7,990 bases of DNA, from positions 1-7,990 of the forward strand of contig BEHO01000041.1 of assembly GCA_002898915.1 (NCBI GenBank). Reading direction: 5' to 3'. A model generated the notes under the pieces. That model was not told where the DNA came from and did no database searches. It saw only the letters and a program-made list of their open reading frames with translations. Source of the stretch: a bacterium HR12. Its GTDB lineage: Bacteria; Actinomycetota; UBA4738; HRBIN12. A program made the position numbers and the translations under genes. Below are positions 1 to 6,585 of this stretch, one piece after another (within the stretch, counting starts at the first letter, position 1; each line of letters starts with the position of its first letter).

Positions 1-756
1 GGACGCGCGCTCTCCATCCTCGGGATGCTCGCGGACGAGGGGGGCGAGCTGGGGGTCACCGAGCTCGCCCGCCGCCTCGGGGTCCACAAGGCCACCACGT
101 CCAGGCTCCTGGCGACCCTCGCGGAGCACGGCTTCGTCGAGCGGAGCCCGCACTCGGACAAGTACCGCCTGGGGTTCGGGGTCCTCCGCCTGGCCGCCGC
201 CACGGTGGGGCGGATCGACCTCGTCCCGCAGGCCCGCCCCGTGCTCGAGCGCCTCGCGGCGCAGACCGAGGAGACCGTGAACCTCGCGTTCCTGGACGAC
301 GGGTGGGCGGTGAACATCGATCAGGTCACGGGGGCGAGGGCGGTGGTCTCGGTCTCCTGGGTGGGGAAGCGGACGCCGCTCCACGCGACCTCGAGCGGGA
401 AGGTGCTCCTCGCCCACGCGCCGCCGCAGGTCCGCGAGCGGGCCCTCGCCGAGCCCCTCCCCCGTCTCACCCAACGGACCATCGTCGATCCCGACGCCCT
501 CCGTCGGCAGCTCGAGGAGGCGGTGGCCCGGGGCTACGCGTTCACCGTCGAGGAGCTGGAGGTGGGGCTCAACGCCGTCGCGGCCCCGGTCCGACGCGCG
601 GACGGCGAGGTGGTCGCGGCGATCAGCGTGTCGGGGCCCGCGTACCGGGTGACGCCGGCGCGCATCCCCCGGCTCGGCCGGAGCGTCCGCCTGGCCGCAG
701 CCGAGATCTCCCGTCGGATGGGTTACGTCGAAAGGAGGGAATCCGTTGCCCGTTGA
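1..756 (+). CDS. IclR-family transcriptional regulator (5' end cut by window edge)
   Basis: DNA-binding regulator, probably controlling the catabolic genes that follow. The frame is already open at base 1 and reads GRALSILGMLADEGG, the usual opening of the IclR winged-helix domain, so the internal ATG at 25 is not the real start and some N-terminal residues lie outside the window. The helix-turn-helix is visible (VTELARRLGVHKATTSRLLA), followed by the wing (SPHSDKYRLGFGVL). The C-terminal effector-binding domain shows the family landmarks TPLHATSSGKVLLA, ARGYAFTVEELEVGLNAVAA and a closing AAISVSGPAYRVT. The stop overlaps the start of the next gene by 11 bp, and that gene's ribosome-binding site lies inside this coding sequence, so the two are almost certainly co-transcribed. 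IclR proteins commonly bind small organic acids or aromatic metabolites; the ligand here is unknown. Family assignment is firm, target and ligand are inference. Confidence 0.93.
   Translation, partial: GRALSILGMLADEGGELGVTELARRLGVHKATTSRLLATLAEHGFVERSPHSDKYRLGFGVLRLAAATVGRIDLVPQARPVLERLAAQTEETVNLAFLDDGWAVNIDQVTGARAVVSVSWVGKRTPLHATSSGKVLLAHAPPQVRERALAEPLPRLTQRTIVDPDALRRQLEEAVARGYAFTVEELEVGLNAVAAPVRRADGEVVAAISVSGPAYRVTPARIPRLGRSVRLAAAEISRRMGYVERRESVAR
731..739 (+). promoter_or_regulatory. Shine-Dalgarno deciding the TTG start of the GcvT/DmdA-like gene
   Basis: AAAGGAGGG lies inside the last codons of the iclR gene. Its GGAGG core (734-738) ends 7 nt before the TTG at 746. No ATG or GTG in that frame nearby has a comparable site, which supports TTG as the start codon and translational linkage with iclR. 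Confidence 0.75.
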
Positions 757-1918
757 GGAGGACCCGGGGATCCTGCTCTACACGCGGATCCGGAAGTCGC
801 CGTACTTCTACGCCTCGCGCAAGCACGGGGTGAAGCGCTACAGCGTCTACAACCACACCTACCACCCCCGGCACTACGGCGATCCCATCGAGGAGTACTG
901 GCACCTCGTGAACAACGTGACGCTCTGGGACGTGGGCGTCGAGAAGCAGATCCAGATCAAGGGTCCCGACGCGTTCGACCTGGCGAACATGATCGTGCCG
1001 CGGGACCTCACGAAGTGCGCGGTCGGGCAGTGCAAGTACGTCTTCGTCATCGCCCCCGACGGCGGGATCCTCAACGACCCGGTCCTGCTCCGGATCGCGG
1101 AGGACGAGTTCTGGCTGTCGCTCGCGGACTCCGACGTGAACCTCTACGCGCTCGGGATCGCGGCGGCCAAGGGGATGGACGTGACGGTCCGGGAGATCGA
1201 CGTCGCGCCGGTCCAGGTCCAGGGCCCGAACTCGAAGCGGGTGATGGTGGACCTGTTCGGCGAGAAGATCCTGGACATCCCCTACTACGGGCTGATGGAG
1301 GCCGAGCTCGACGGGCTGCGGGTCGTCGTGTCGCGCACCGGCTACACCGGCGAGGTGGGCTACGAGATCTACCTCCACGATGCCTCGCTCCACGGCGAGG
1401 AGCTGTGGAACAAGGTGCTCGAGGCCGGGAGGCCCCACGGCCTGGAGGTGATCGGCCCCTGCCACATCCGCCGGATCGAGGGAGGCATCCTCGCCTTCGG
1501 CGCGGACATGTGGTACGACAACAACCCCTTCGAGGTCGGCTACCACTACACCTGGATGGTCGACCTCGACCAGGAGGCCGACTTCATGGGCAAGGCCGCC
1601 CTCAAGCGGATCAAGGAGGAGGGGGTCAGGCGCAAGCTGGTCGGCGTCGACATCGAGGGCGAGCCGCTCGGCAGCTACATCGACAACGAGATGATCGACT
1701 TCTTCCCCGTCTACGTCGACGGACGGAAGGTCGGGAAGGTCACGAGCGCCTGCTGGTCGCCCCGGTTGGAGAAGAACATCGGGTACGCGATGCTGCCGAT
1801 CGCGTTCACCGACCTCGGCACGGAGCTCGAGGTCGAGACGCCGAGGAGCGGGCGGGTCCGCGCGGTGGTCGTCCCGATGCCGCACTGGGACCCGAAGAAG
1901 GAGATCCCCAAGGGATGA
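746..1918 (+). CDS. GcvT/DmdA-type tetrahydrofolate-dependent aminomethyltransferase or demethylase
   Basis: A 390-residue stand-alone member of the GcvT fold, which moves a methyl or methylene group from a substrate to tetrahydrofolate in the cytoplasm. Landmarks in order: RIRKSPYFYASRKHG near the N-terminus, EYWHLVNNVTLWDV (about residues 51-64), PRDLTKCAVGQCKYV, GGILNDPV (residues 106-113, with Asp111 at the position of the family's conserved acidic residue), WLSLADSDVNLY, VQVQGPNSK, SRTGYTGEVGYEIYL, and a C-terminal barrel ending near VVPMPHWDP. The NDPV and SLADSD signatures resemble the DMSP demethylase (DmdA) branch more than the glycine-cleavage T protein, and no gcvH or gcvP is nearby. 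That relatedness does not fix the substrate; a methylated amine is as likely as a sulfonium compound given the following gene. The TTG start is chosen for its strong ribosome-binding site. It overlaps iclR by 11 bp. Confidence 0.88.
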   Translation: MPVEEDPGILLYTRIRKSPYFYASRKHGVKRYSVYNHTYHPRHYGDPIEEYWHLVNNVTLWDVGVEKQIQIKGPDAFDLANMIVPRDLTKCAVGQCKYVFVIAPDGGILNDPVLLRIAEDEFWLSLADSDVNLYALGIAAAKGMDVTVREIDVAPVQVQGPNSKRVMVDLFGEKILDIPYYGLMEAELDGLRVVVSRTGYTGEVGYEIYLHDASLHGEELWNKVLEAGRPHGLEVIGPCHIRRIEGGILAFGADMWYDNNPFEVGYHYTWMVDLDQEADFMGKAALKRIKEEGVRRKLVGVDIEGEPLGSYIDNEMIDFFPVYVDGRKVGKVTSACWSPRLEKNIGYAMLPIAFTDLGTELEVETPRSGRVRAVVVPMPHWDPKKEIPKG

Positions 1919-1970
1919 GCCGATCCGCGTCCCCGGAGCGAGTGGCGTCGGGGGTCGAGGTCTCGAGAGG

Positions 1971-1980
1971 AAGGAGGAGG
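1971..1980 (+). promoter_or_regulatory. Strong Shine-Dalgarno for the FAD oxidoreductase-GcvT fusion gene
   Basis: AAGGAGGAGG ends 7 nt before the ATG at 1988. It sits at the 3' end of the only substantial gap inside the cluster (1919-1987, 69 bp). In the rest of that gap I see no convincing -10/-35 pair, only a short 12-bp near-palindrome at 1955-1966. Confidence 0.7.
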
Positions 1981-1987
1981 CAACACC

Positions 1988-4507
1988 ATGCCCGAATTGC
2001 CGGATGAAGCACGGGTCGTCGTGATCGGCGGGGGGATCGTCGGCAACAGCGTCGCCTACCACCTCGCCCGACTCGGCTGGAGGGACATCGTCCTCCTGGA
2101 CAAGGGGCCGTTCCCGAACCCGGGTGGCTCCACCGGCCACGCGTCGAACTTCATCTTCCTCGTGGACCACAACAAGGAGATGACCAAGGTCACGCTGGAC
2201 AGCGTCCGGCAGTACAAGGAGCTCGGGGTGTTCACCGAGTGCGGCGGCATCGAGGTGGCCCGGACACCCGAGCGGATGGAGGAGCTGAAGCGTCGCGTGG
2301 CCTCCGCGAAGTCCTGGGGCGTCGAGCCGGTCGAGCTGCTCACACCCGCCCAGGTGAAGGACCTCGTCCCCTTCATCAACGAGGAGGTGATCCTGGGCGG
2401 CTTCTACACGCCGGGGGTGGGCGTCGTCGACTCGCTCCGAGCCGGCACGCTGATGCGGGAGGAGGCCGAGCGGCTCGGTGCCCTCACGATCTCGCCGAAC
2501 ACCGAGGTCCTGGGGATCGACGTGGAGCGGGGCCGCGTCCGACGGGTCCGGACGACCCGCGGCGACATCCGCGCCGAGCTCGTGGCGGTCTGCTGCGGGG
2601 TCTGGAGCCCCCGGATCGCCCGGATGGCCGGCGCCTCGATCCCGCTCACCCCCGCCGTCCACCAGATGATCGACGTGGGTCCCGTGGCGCGCTTCGAGGA
2701 GACCGTCGGCGAGATCGCGTTCCCGATCGTCCGCGACGTGGACAAGAACATGTACGAGCGGCAGCACGGGAGCGAGTTCGAGATCGGCTCCTACGCGCAC
2801 CGCCCGATCCTCGTCGAGCCCGACGAGATCCCCTCGATCGAGGAGGCCGTGCTCTCCCCGACCGAGCTGCCGTTCACCAAGGAGGACTTCGACCCGCAGA
2901 TGGAGGACGCCCTGGAGCTGTTCCCCGAGATCCTCGGGGACGAGCGGGTCGGGGTGAAGTACGCGATCAACGGGCTGATCGCGCTCACGCCGGACGGCAT
3001 GCCGCTCGTGGGAGAGACCCCGGAGGTGAAGGGGCTCTGGTCCGTCGCGGCGATCTGGGTGAAGGAGGGACCCGGCTTCGGTCGGATCGCCGCCGAGTGG
3101 ATGACCGACGGGAACCCCGAGATCGATCCCCACCAGTCCGACGTCAGCCGCTTCTACGACCACCAGCGCACGAAGCACCACATCGTGGCGAGGTGCTCGG
3201 AGGGCTTCAACAAGACGTACGGCATCGTGCACCCCATGGAGCAGTGGAGCTCCAACCGGGACGTGCGCCTCTCCCCGTTCCACGCCCGGGAGCGGGAGCT
3301 CGGGGCGGTGTTCTTCGAGGCGGCCGGATGGGAGCGCCCGTTCTGGTACGCCTCCAACGAGCCGTTGCTCGAGGAGTACGGCGACCGCGTGATGCCCCGG
3401 GAGGCCGAGTGGGAGTCCCGGTGGTGGTCGCCGATCATCAACGCCGAGCACCTCGCGATGCGGGACCGGGTGGGGATCGTGGACCTGTCCGCGTTCGCGA
3501 TCTTCGACGTCACCGGGCCCGGCGCCCTCGCCTTCATGGAGCGGATGTGCGTCCAGCCGATGGACGTGCCGGTCGGCCGGGTGGTCTACACGCCGCTGCT
3601 GAACGAGGCGGGGCGGATCAAGGCCGACCTCACCGTGATGCGCCTCGGCGAGGACCGGTTCCGGATCGTCACCGGAGGGCTCGACGGGCCGAGGGACCGG
3701 AAGTGGTTCGTGGACCACCTGCCCGAGGACGGCTCGGCCCAGCTCTCCGACGTGACCTCCGCCTGGTGCACCCTCGGCCTGTGGGGCCCGCGGGCCCGCG
3801 ACGTGCTGGCCTCGGTCACCGCCGACGACGTCTCGAACGCGGGGTTCCCCTTCGGCACCTGCCGGCCCATCGAGATCGACGGGGTCCGCGCGCTCGCCTC
3901 GCGGATCTCCTACGTCGGCGAGCTCGGCTGGGAGCTCTACTGCCCGATGGAGCAGGGCGCCCGCCTGTGGGACGTGCTCTTCGAGGCCGGACAGCCCCAC
4001 GGCATGGTCCCGGTGGGGATCGGCGTGTACGGGACGACGGCCCGGCTCGAGAAATGCTACCGGGCCTACGGGAACGAGCTCGAGATGGAGTACACGCTGG
4101 TGGAGGCGGGGCTCGCCCGACGGGCCGTCAAGGACGCCCCGTTCCTCGGGAGGGACGCCTACCTCCGTCAGCGCGAGTCGGAGCCGGCCGCGATCCTCTG
4201 CACGCTCACCCTGGATGACCCGACGTCGTCCTCGGGGGTGAAGCGCTACATGCTCGGCCGGGAGCCGGTCCTCACGCGCGACGGGCGGCCCCTGGAGGAC
4301 GGACTCGGCCGTCGTTCCTACGTCACGAGCGCGGGGTCGGGACCCTCGGTCGGCACCCACATCATGCTCGCCTACCTCCCGCGCGAGCACGCCCAGGAAG
4401 GCGCGCAGCTCGCCGTGGAGTACTTCGGCGAGCGGTACCCCGTGACGGTGGCGGTCGTCGGGAACCGGCCGCTGTTCGACCCCGAGAACGCGCGGATGAA
4501 GGCGTGA
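1988..4507 (+). CDS. Dimethylglycine/sarcosine dehydrogenase-like FAD oxidoreductase fused to GcvT
   Basis: An 839-residue two-part enzyme, the usual size for the dimethylglycine/sarcosine dehydrogenase family. Residues about 8-370 form the DAO-type FAD domain: dinucleotide fold VVVIGGGIVGNSVAYHL with the acidic strand end VLLDKG, then GGSTGHASN, where His51 matches the histidine that carries covalent FAD in characterised relatives. His225 (PAVHQM) and Tyr256 (NMYERQ) appear to match catalytic residues of Arthrobacter dimethylglycine oxidase. A linker domain (about 375-425, with YGIVHPMEQW) leads to the folate-binding GcvT module (about 428-700, MRDRVGIVDLSAFAIFDV, GRIKADLTV with conserved Asp547, SRISYVGELGWELY) and its C-terminal barrel (about 735-825, ending in VEYFGERYPVTV). 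Expected reaction: oxidative N-demethylation, with the formaldehyde-level carbon captured as methylene-tetrahydrofolate. The adjacent ETF genes argue for a dehydrogenase rather than an O2-using oxidase. The exact substrate is not determined. Confidence 0.9.
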   Translation: MPELPDEARVVVIGGGIVGNSVAYHLARLGWRDIVLLDKGPFPNPGGSTGHASNFIFLVDHNKEMTKVTLDSVRQYKELGVFTECGGIEVARTPERMEELKRRVASAKSWGVEPVELLTPAQVKDLVPFINEEVILGGFYTPGVGVVDSLRAGTLMREEAERLGALTISPNTEVLGIDVERGRVRRVRTTRGDIRAELVAVCCGVWSPRIARMAGASIPLTPAVHQMIDVGPVARFEETVGEIAFPIVRDVDKNMYERQHGSEFEIGSYAHRPILVEPDEIPSIEEAVLSPTELPFTKEDFDPQMEDALELFPEILGDERVGVKYAINGLIALTPDGMPLVGETPEVKGLWSVAAIWVKEGPGFGRIAAEWMTDGNPEIDPHQSDVSRFYDHQRTKHHIVARCSEGFNKTYGIVHPMEQWSSNRDVRLSPFHARERELGAVFFEAAGWERPFWYASNEPLLEEYGDRVMPREAEWESRWWSPIINAEHLAMRDRVGIVDLSAFAIFDVTGPGALAFMERMCVQPMDVPVGRVVYTPLLNEAGRIKADLTVMRLGEDRFRIVTGGLDGPRDRKWFVDHLPEDGSAQLSDVTSAWCTLGLWGPRARDVLASVTADDVSNAGFPFGTCRPIEIDGVRALASRISYVGELGWELYCPMEQGARLWDVLFEAGQPHGMVPVGIGVYGTTARLEKCYRAYGNELEMEYTLVEAGLARRAVKDAPFLGRDAYLRQRESEPAAILCTLTLDDPTSSSGVKRYMLGREPVLTRDGRPLEDGLGRRSYVTSAGSGPSVGTHIMLAYLPREHAQEGAQLAVEYFGERYPVTVAVVGNRPLFDPENARMKA

Positions 4508-4512
4508 GGTGA
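4506..4512 (+). promoter_or_regulatory. Shine-Dalgarno for etfB overlapping the upstream stop codon
   Basis: GAGGTGA is a perfect match to the anti-Shine-Dalgarno core. It begins inside the TGA (4505-4507) of the fusion gene and ends 4 nt before the GTG at 4517. The layout suggests translational coupling and supports the GTG start. Confidence 0.6.
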
Positions 4513-4516
4513 GGCG

Positions 4517-5287
4517 GTGAACGTGCTGGTCTGCGTGAAGCGCGTGCCGACGACGGGCGGGAAGATCACGCTCACCCCCGACGAACAGGAGATCGACACC
4601 CGGTTCTCCGGCTGGACCGTGAGCCCCCATGAGGAGTGCGCGGTCGAGGGGGCCGTCCGCATCGTCGAGGCGCACGGCGGCACGAGCACGGTCCTCACGC
4701 TCGGCCCGGCGGCGGCCGAGGAGCAGCTCCGGGACGCCCTGGCCGTCGGGGTGAACGACGCCGTCCTCCTCGAGACCGACGGCTCCGAGTGGGACCCGGA
4801 GGAGACGGCGAGGGCGATCGCCGGGGCGGTCGCGGGGCTGGAGGCCGATCGAGGGCCCTTCGACCTGCTCCTGTTCGGGAACGAGGCGGCCGACACCGCC
4901 GACCACCAGGTGGGGATCCGCGTGGCGCACGCCCTGGGGCGACCGTGCGTCGCCGGGGCCAAGGCCCTGGAGCTCCGCGATGGCACCGCCGTCGTCCGCC
5001 GAGAGGCGCCCGACGGCGGGTGGGAGGTGGTCGAGGCTCCCCTGCCCGCGGTGCTCACGGTGAAGGAGGGCATCAACCTGCCGCGCTACCCCTCGGTGCC
5101 CGGGCGGATCAGGGCGAAGAAGAAGGAGATCCACCGCGTCGCGCCGGAGCGGACGGGGGGCCGCGTGCGCAAGCGCCGGCTCGTGCTCCCGCCGGAGCGG
5201 AAGGAGCAGGCTGAGATCCTGGGGCACGGGCCGGAGGCCGCTCCCAAGGTCGTGGAGGTCCTACGGAGCCTCGGGCTCGTGCGGTGA
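4517..5287 (+). CDS. etfB: Electron transfer flavoprotein subunit beta
   Basis: A 256-residue beta subunit of the electron transfer flavoprotein, of normal length. It opens with the typical MNVLVCVKRVPTTGGKI strand-helix, followed by SPHEECAVEGAVRIVE (counterpart of the family NPxxExAVEEA segment) and GNEAADTADHQVGIRVA, which fills the nucleotide-binding position of the subunit. The C-terminal recognition region has LPAVLTVKEGINLPRYPSV followed by RIRAKKK, the loop that docks onto partner dehydrogenases. With EtfA it forms an FAD heterodimer that accepts electrons from flavoprotein dehydrogenases and normally passes them to ETF:quinone oxidoreductase, which is not in this window. It starts 9 bp after the FAD oxidoreductase gene and is followed 16 bp later by etfA, so this ETF is probably dedicated to, or at least co-expressed with, that enzyme. 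Confidence 0.94.
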   Translation: MNVLVCVKRVPTTGGKITLTPDEQEIDTRFSGWTVSPHEECAVEGAVRIVEAHGGTSTVLTLGPAAAEEQLRDALAVGVNDAVLLETDGSEWDPEETARAIAGAVAGLEADRGPFDLLLFGNEAADTADHQVGIRVAHALGRPCVAGAKALELRDGTAVVRREAPDGGWEVVEAPLPAVLTVKEGINLPRYPSVPGRIRAKKKEIHRVAPERTGGRVRKRRLVLPPERKEQAEILGHGPEAAPKVVEVLRSLGLVR

Positions 5288-5296
5288 GGAGGAGGG
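5288..5296 (+). promoter_or_regulatory. Shine-Dalgarno for etfA
   Basis: GGAGGAGGG begins immediately after the etfB stop codon and ends 7 nt before the ATG at 5304. It fills most of the 16-bp gap and leaves no room for a separate promoter. Confidence 0.65.
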
Positions 5297-5303
5297 CCGG
5301 AGG

Positions 5304-6281
5304 ATGATCCTCGCGTACGTCGATCACCGAGATGGCGCGCCCGACGACGCCTCCCTCGAGGCGCTGACGCTGGGCCGCACGCTGGCGGAGCGGACCGGGT
5401 GGCCGCTCGAGGCACTCGTGGTGGGGCGCGCGGGTCGAGCCGCGGCCGAGGCGCTCGGCGTCCACGGTCCGGCCGTCGTCCACGTCGCGGAGGGCGACGG
5501 CCTCGACGGCCCCTACGCGCCCCAGGCGTGGGGCGCCGCCCTCGCCGAGGCCGTCCGCGCCGCCTCACCGAAGCTCGTGCTCTCGCCCGGGACCGATCGC
5601 GGCCACGAGACGCTCGCCCACGCCGCCGCCGCCCTCGACCTCCCCATGGTCGCGAACTGCGTGGACATCTCGCCGGGGGAGCCCACCGTGGTGCTCCGTC
5701 AGCGATGGGGCGGAACGGTCCTGGAGGAGGCGGAGGCGGACGGTCCCACCATCCTCTGCTCCGTCGCGCTCCACGCCGTCCAAGCCCAGCCGGCCCCGGC
5801 CCCCGCGGACCCCGAGGTCCGCCCCTTCGCCCCGCCCGTACCCGAGGAGGCGTTCCGGGTCCGGGTGATCGACCGGGTGGAGCCCGACCGGGGCGGCGTG
5901 TCGCTCGCCGAGGCCAAGGTGGTCGTGGGGGGCGGACGAGGCGTCGGCGGACCCGAGGGCTTCCGCGTCCTCGAGGAGCTCGCCGGGCTCCTCGGCGGGG
6001 CCGTCGGCTGCTCCCGGGTCGTGACGAGCGCCGGCTGGCGGCCCCACGCCGAGCAGATCGGCCAGACGGGGACCCGGATCGCGCCGGACCTCTACATCGC
6101 GTGCGGGATCAGCGGGGCGACCCAGCACATGGTGGGGTGTCGGGGCGCCAAGCGTCTGCTCGTGGTCAACGAGGACCCCGAGGCGCCGATCATCGCGCAC
6201 GCCGACTGGGTCGTGCTGGGCGACCTCCACGAGGTCCTCCCCGCGGTGGTCGCCGCGGTCCGAGCGGCGACGCAGGACTGA
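5304..6281 (+). CDS. etfA: Electron transfer flavoprotein subunit alpha
   Basis: A 325-residue alpha subunit with the usual two-domain layout. The N-terminal domain (about 1-190) is Rossmann-like, with LVLSPGTDRGHETLAHAAA and an LRQRWGGTVLEEAE segment. After an Ala/Pro-rich linker (about 155-170), the C-terminal FAD domain starts at AKVVVGGGRGVGG. FAD-contact motifs are intact: CSRVV with Arg238, GQTGTRIAPDLYIA with Gln254-Thr255-Gly256, GISGATQHMVGC, and NEDPEAPIIAHADWVVLGDL near the end. The common DAGW after the SR motif reads SAGW here, a mild change. It pairs with the preceding beta subunit and is the last gene of the block. I see nothing pointing specifically to a bifurcating ETF, though sequence reading alone cannot settle that. 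Confidence 0.95.
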   Translation: MILAYVDHRDGAPDDASLEALTLGRTLAERTGWPLEALVVGRAGRAAAEALGVHGPAVVHVAEGDGLDGPYAPQAWGAALAEAVRAASPKLVLSPGTDRGHETLAHAAAALDLPMVANCVDISPGEPTVVLRQRWGGTVLEEAEADGPTILCSVALHAVQAQPAPAPADPEVRPFAPPVPEEAFRVRVIDRVEPDRGGVSLAEAKVVVGGGRGVGGPEGFRVLEELAGLLGGAVGCSRVVTSAGWRPHAEQIGQTGTRIAPDLYIACGISGATQHMVGCRGAKRLLVVNEDPEAPIIAHADWVVLGDLHEVLPAVVAAVRAATQD

Positions 6282-6290
6282 GAGCCGGCC

Positions 6291-6306
6291 GGTCGCGTCG
6301 GCGACC
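6291..6306 (+). terminator. Possible hairpin after etfA
   Basis: GGTCGC-GTCG-GCGACC is a perfect 6-bp, mostly G-C stem with a 4-nt loop, starting 10 nt after the etfA stop. An overlapping alternative pairing (GTCGCG 6292-6297 with CGCGAC 6307-6312) is also possible. There is no T-run, so it is at best an atypical terminator or a 3'-end stabilising structure. It fits the end of the operon, but short GC-rich inverted repeats are frequent in DNA of this composition. Confidence 0.3.
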
Positions 6307-6314
6307 CGCGACGG

Positions 6315-6320
6315 CATACT
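6315..6320 (+). promoter_or_regulatory. -10-like element placed for a leaderless transcript
   Basis: CATACT, an AT-rich island in very GC-rich DNA, ends 6 nt before the GTG at 6327 that opens the acetyltransferase remnant. That distance puts the predicted transcription start on the start codon, as in leaderless genes common in actinobacteria. No Shine-Dalgarno sequence is present and no clear -35 box is visible. Confidence 0.4.
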
Positions 6321-6326
6321 GGTCCC

Positions 6327-6583
6327 GTGGAGCCCACCGTCATCGGTCGGCTCCCGGCGTGGCGGACCCGGGAGGCCGCGAGCGTGCTCACCCACGCCTT
6401 CATGGCGGACCCGCGCAGGGCTTGGCCCGCGCCGATCGGGACGGCCTCCCCTGCTACCTGGAGACCATGAACGAGCGAGACCTCCGCTTCCACGAGCGGC
6501 ACGGCTTCTCCATCGCCCACGAGGGTCCGCTCCCTCCCTCCGGCATCCGCGTCTTCATCCTCCTGCGTCCCGCGGGGGCGTGA
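6327..6583 (+). pseudogene. GNAT-family acetyltransferase remnant, internal deletion plus frameshift
   Basis: Two pieces of one GNAT N-acetyltransferase lie next to each other in different frames. The first, from the GTG at 6327, reads PTVIGRLPAWRTREAASVL then THAFMADP, a typical GNAT N-terminus (first strand, helix alpha1 and the xAFxxDP segment). Its frame continues as nonsense to a TGA at 6468-6470. The second, in another frame from about 6422 to the TGA at 6581-6583, reads LARADRDGLPCYLETMN then FHERHGF, the conserved C-terminal part where substrate-specific residues and the YERHGF-type motif sit, ending in VFILLRP. Family members are usually about 200 residues. The central portion with the acetyl-CoA-binding loop (RxxGxG/A) is absent, roughly 100 or more residues lost around 6410-6425. 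Without that loop no acetyltransferase activity is expected. It could also be an assembly error. Confidence 0.72.
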
Positions 6584-6585
6584 GG

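Noticed and set aside
1955..1966. Near-palindrome TCGAG-GT-CTCGA in the gap before the fusion gene
   Set aside because: Short, single, built from common GC-rich words and without promoter elements around it; not enough to call an operator.
1015..4218. Further long + strand frames (1015-2007, 2239-4218) overlapping the enzyme genes
   Set aside because: They are Arg/Gly/Pro-rich shifted-frame readings of the GcvT/DmdA-like and FAD oxidoreductase genes and contain no motifs.
623..5227. A 1534-codon open frame on the minus strand, antisense to most of the catabolic block
   Set aside because: Its translation is a low-complexity mix of Arg, Asp, His, Pro, Leu and Val with no recognisable domain, and it lies opposite four clear genes. 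Long antisense frames are expected in DNA with such GC-rich third codon positions.
6410..6432. Direct repeat CCCGCGC (6410-6416 and 6426-6432) at the GNAT deletion point
   Set aside because: A deletion between short repeats would leave one copy, not two, and a 7-bp GC-only repeat is likely by chance here.
5399..6583. A 394-codon + strand frame covering etfA and the acetyltransferase remnant
   Set aside because: Only its last 50 or so residues are meaningful (the GNAT C-terminus). The rest is a shifted reading of etfA, so it is not one protein.
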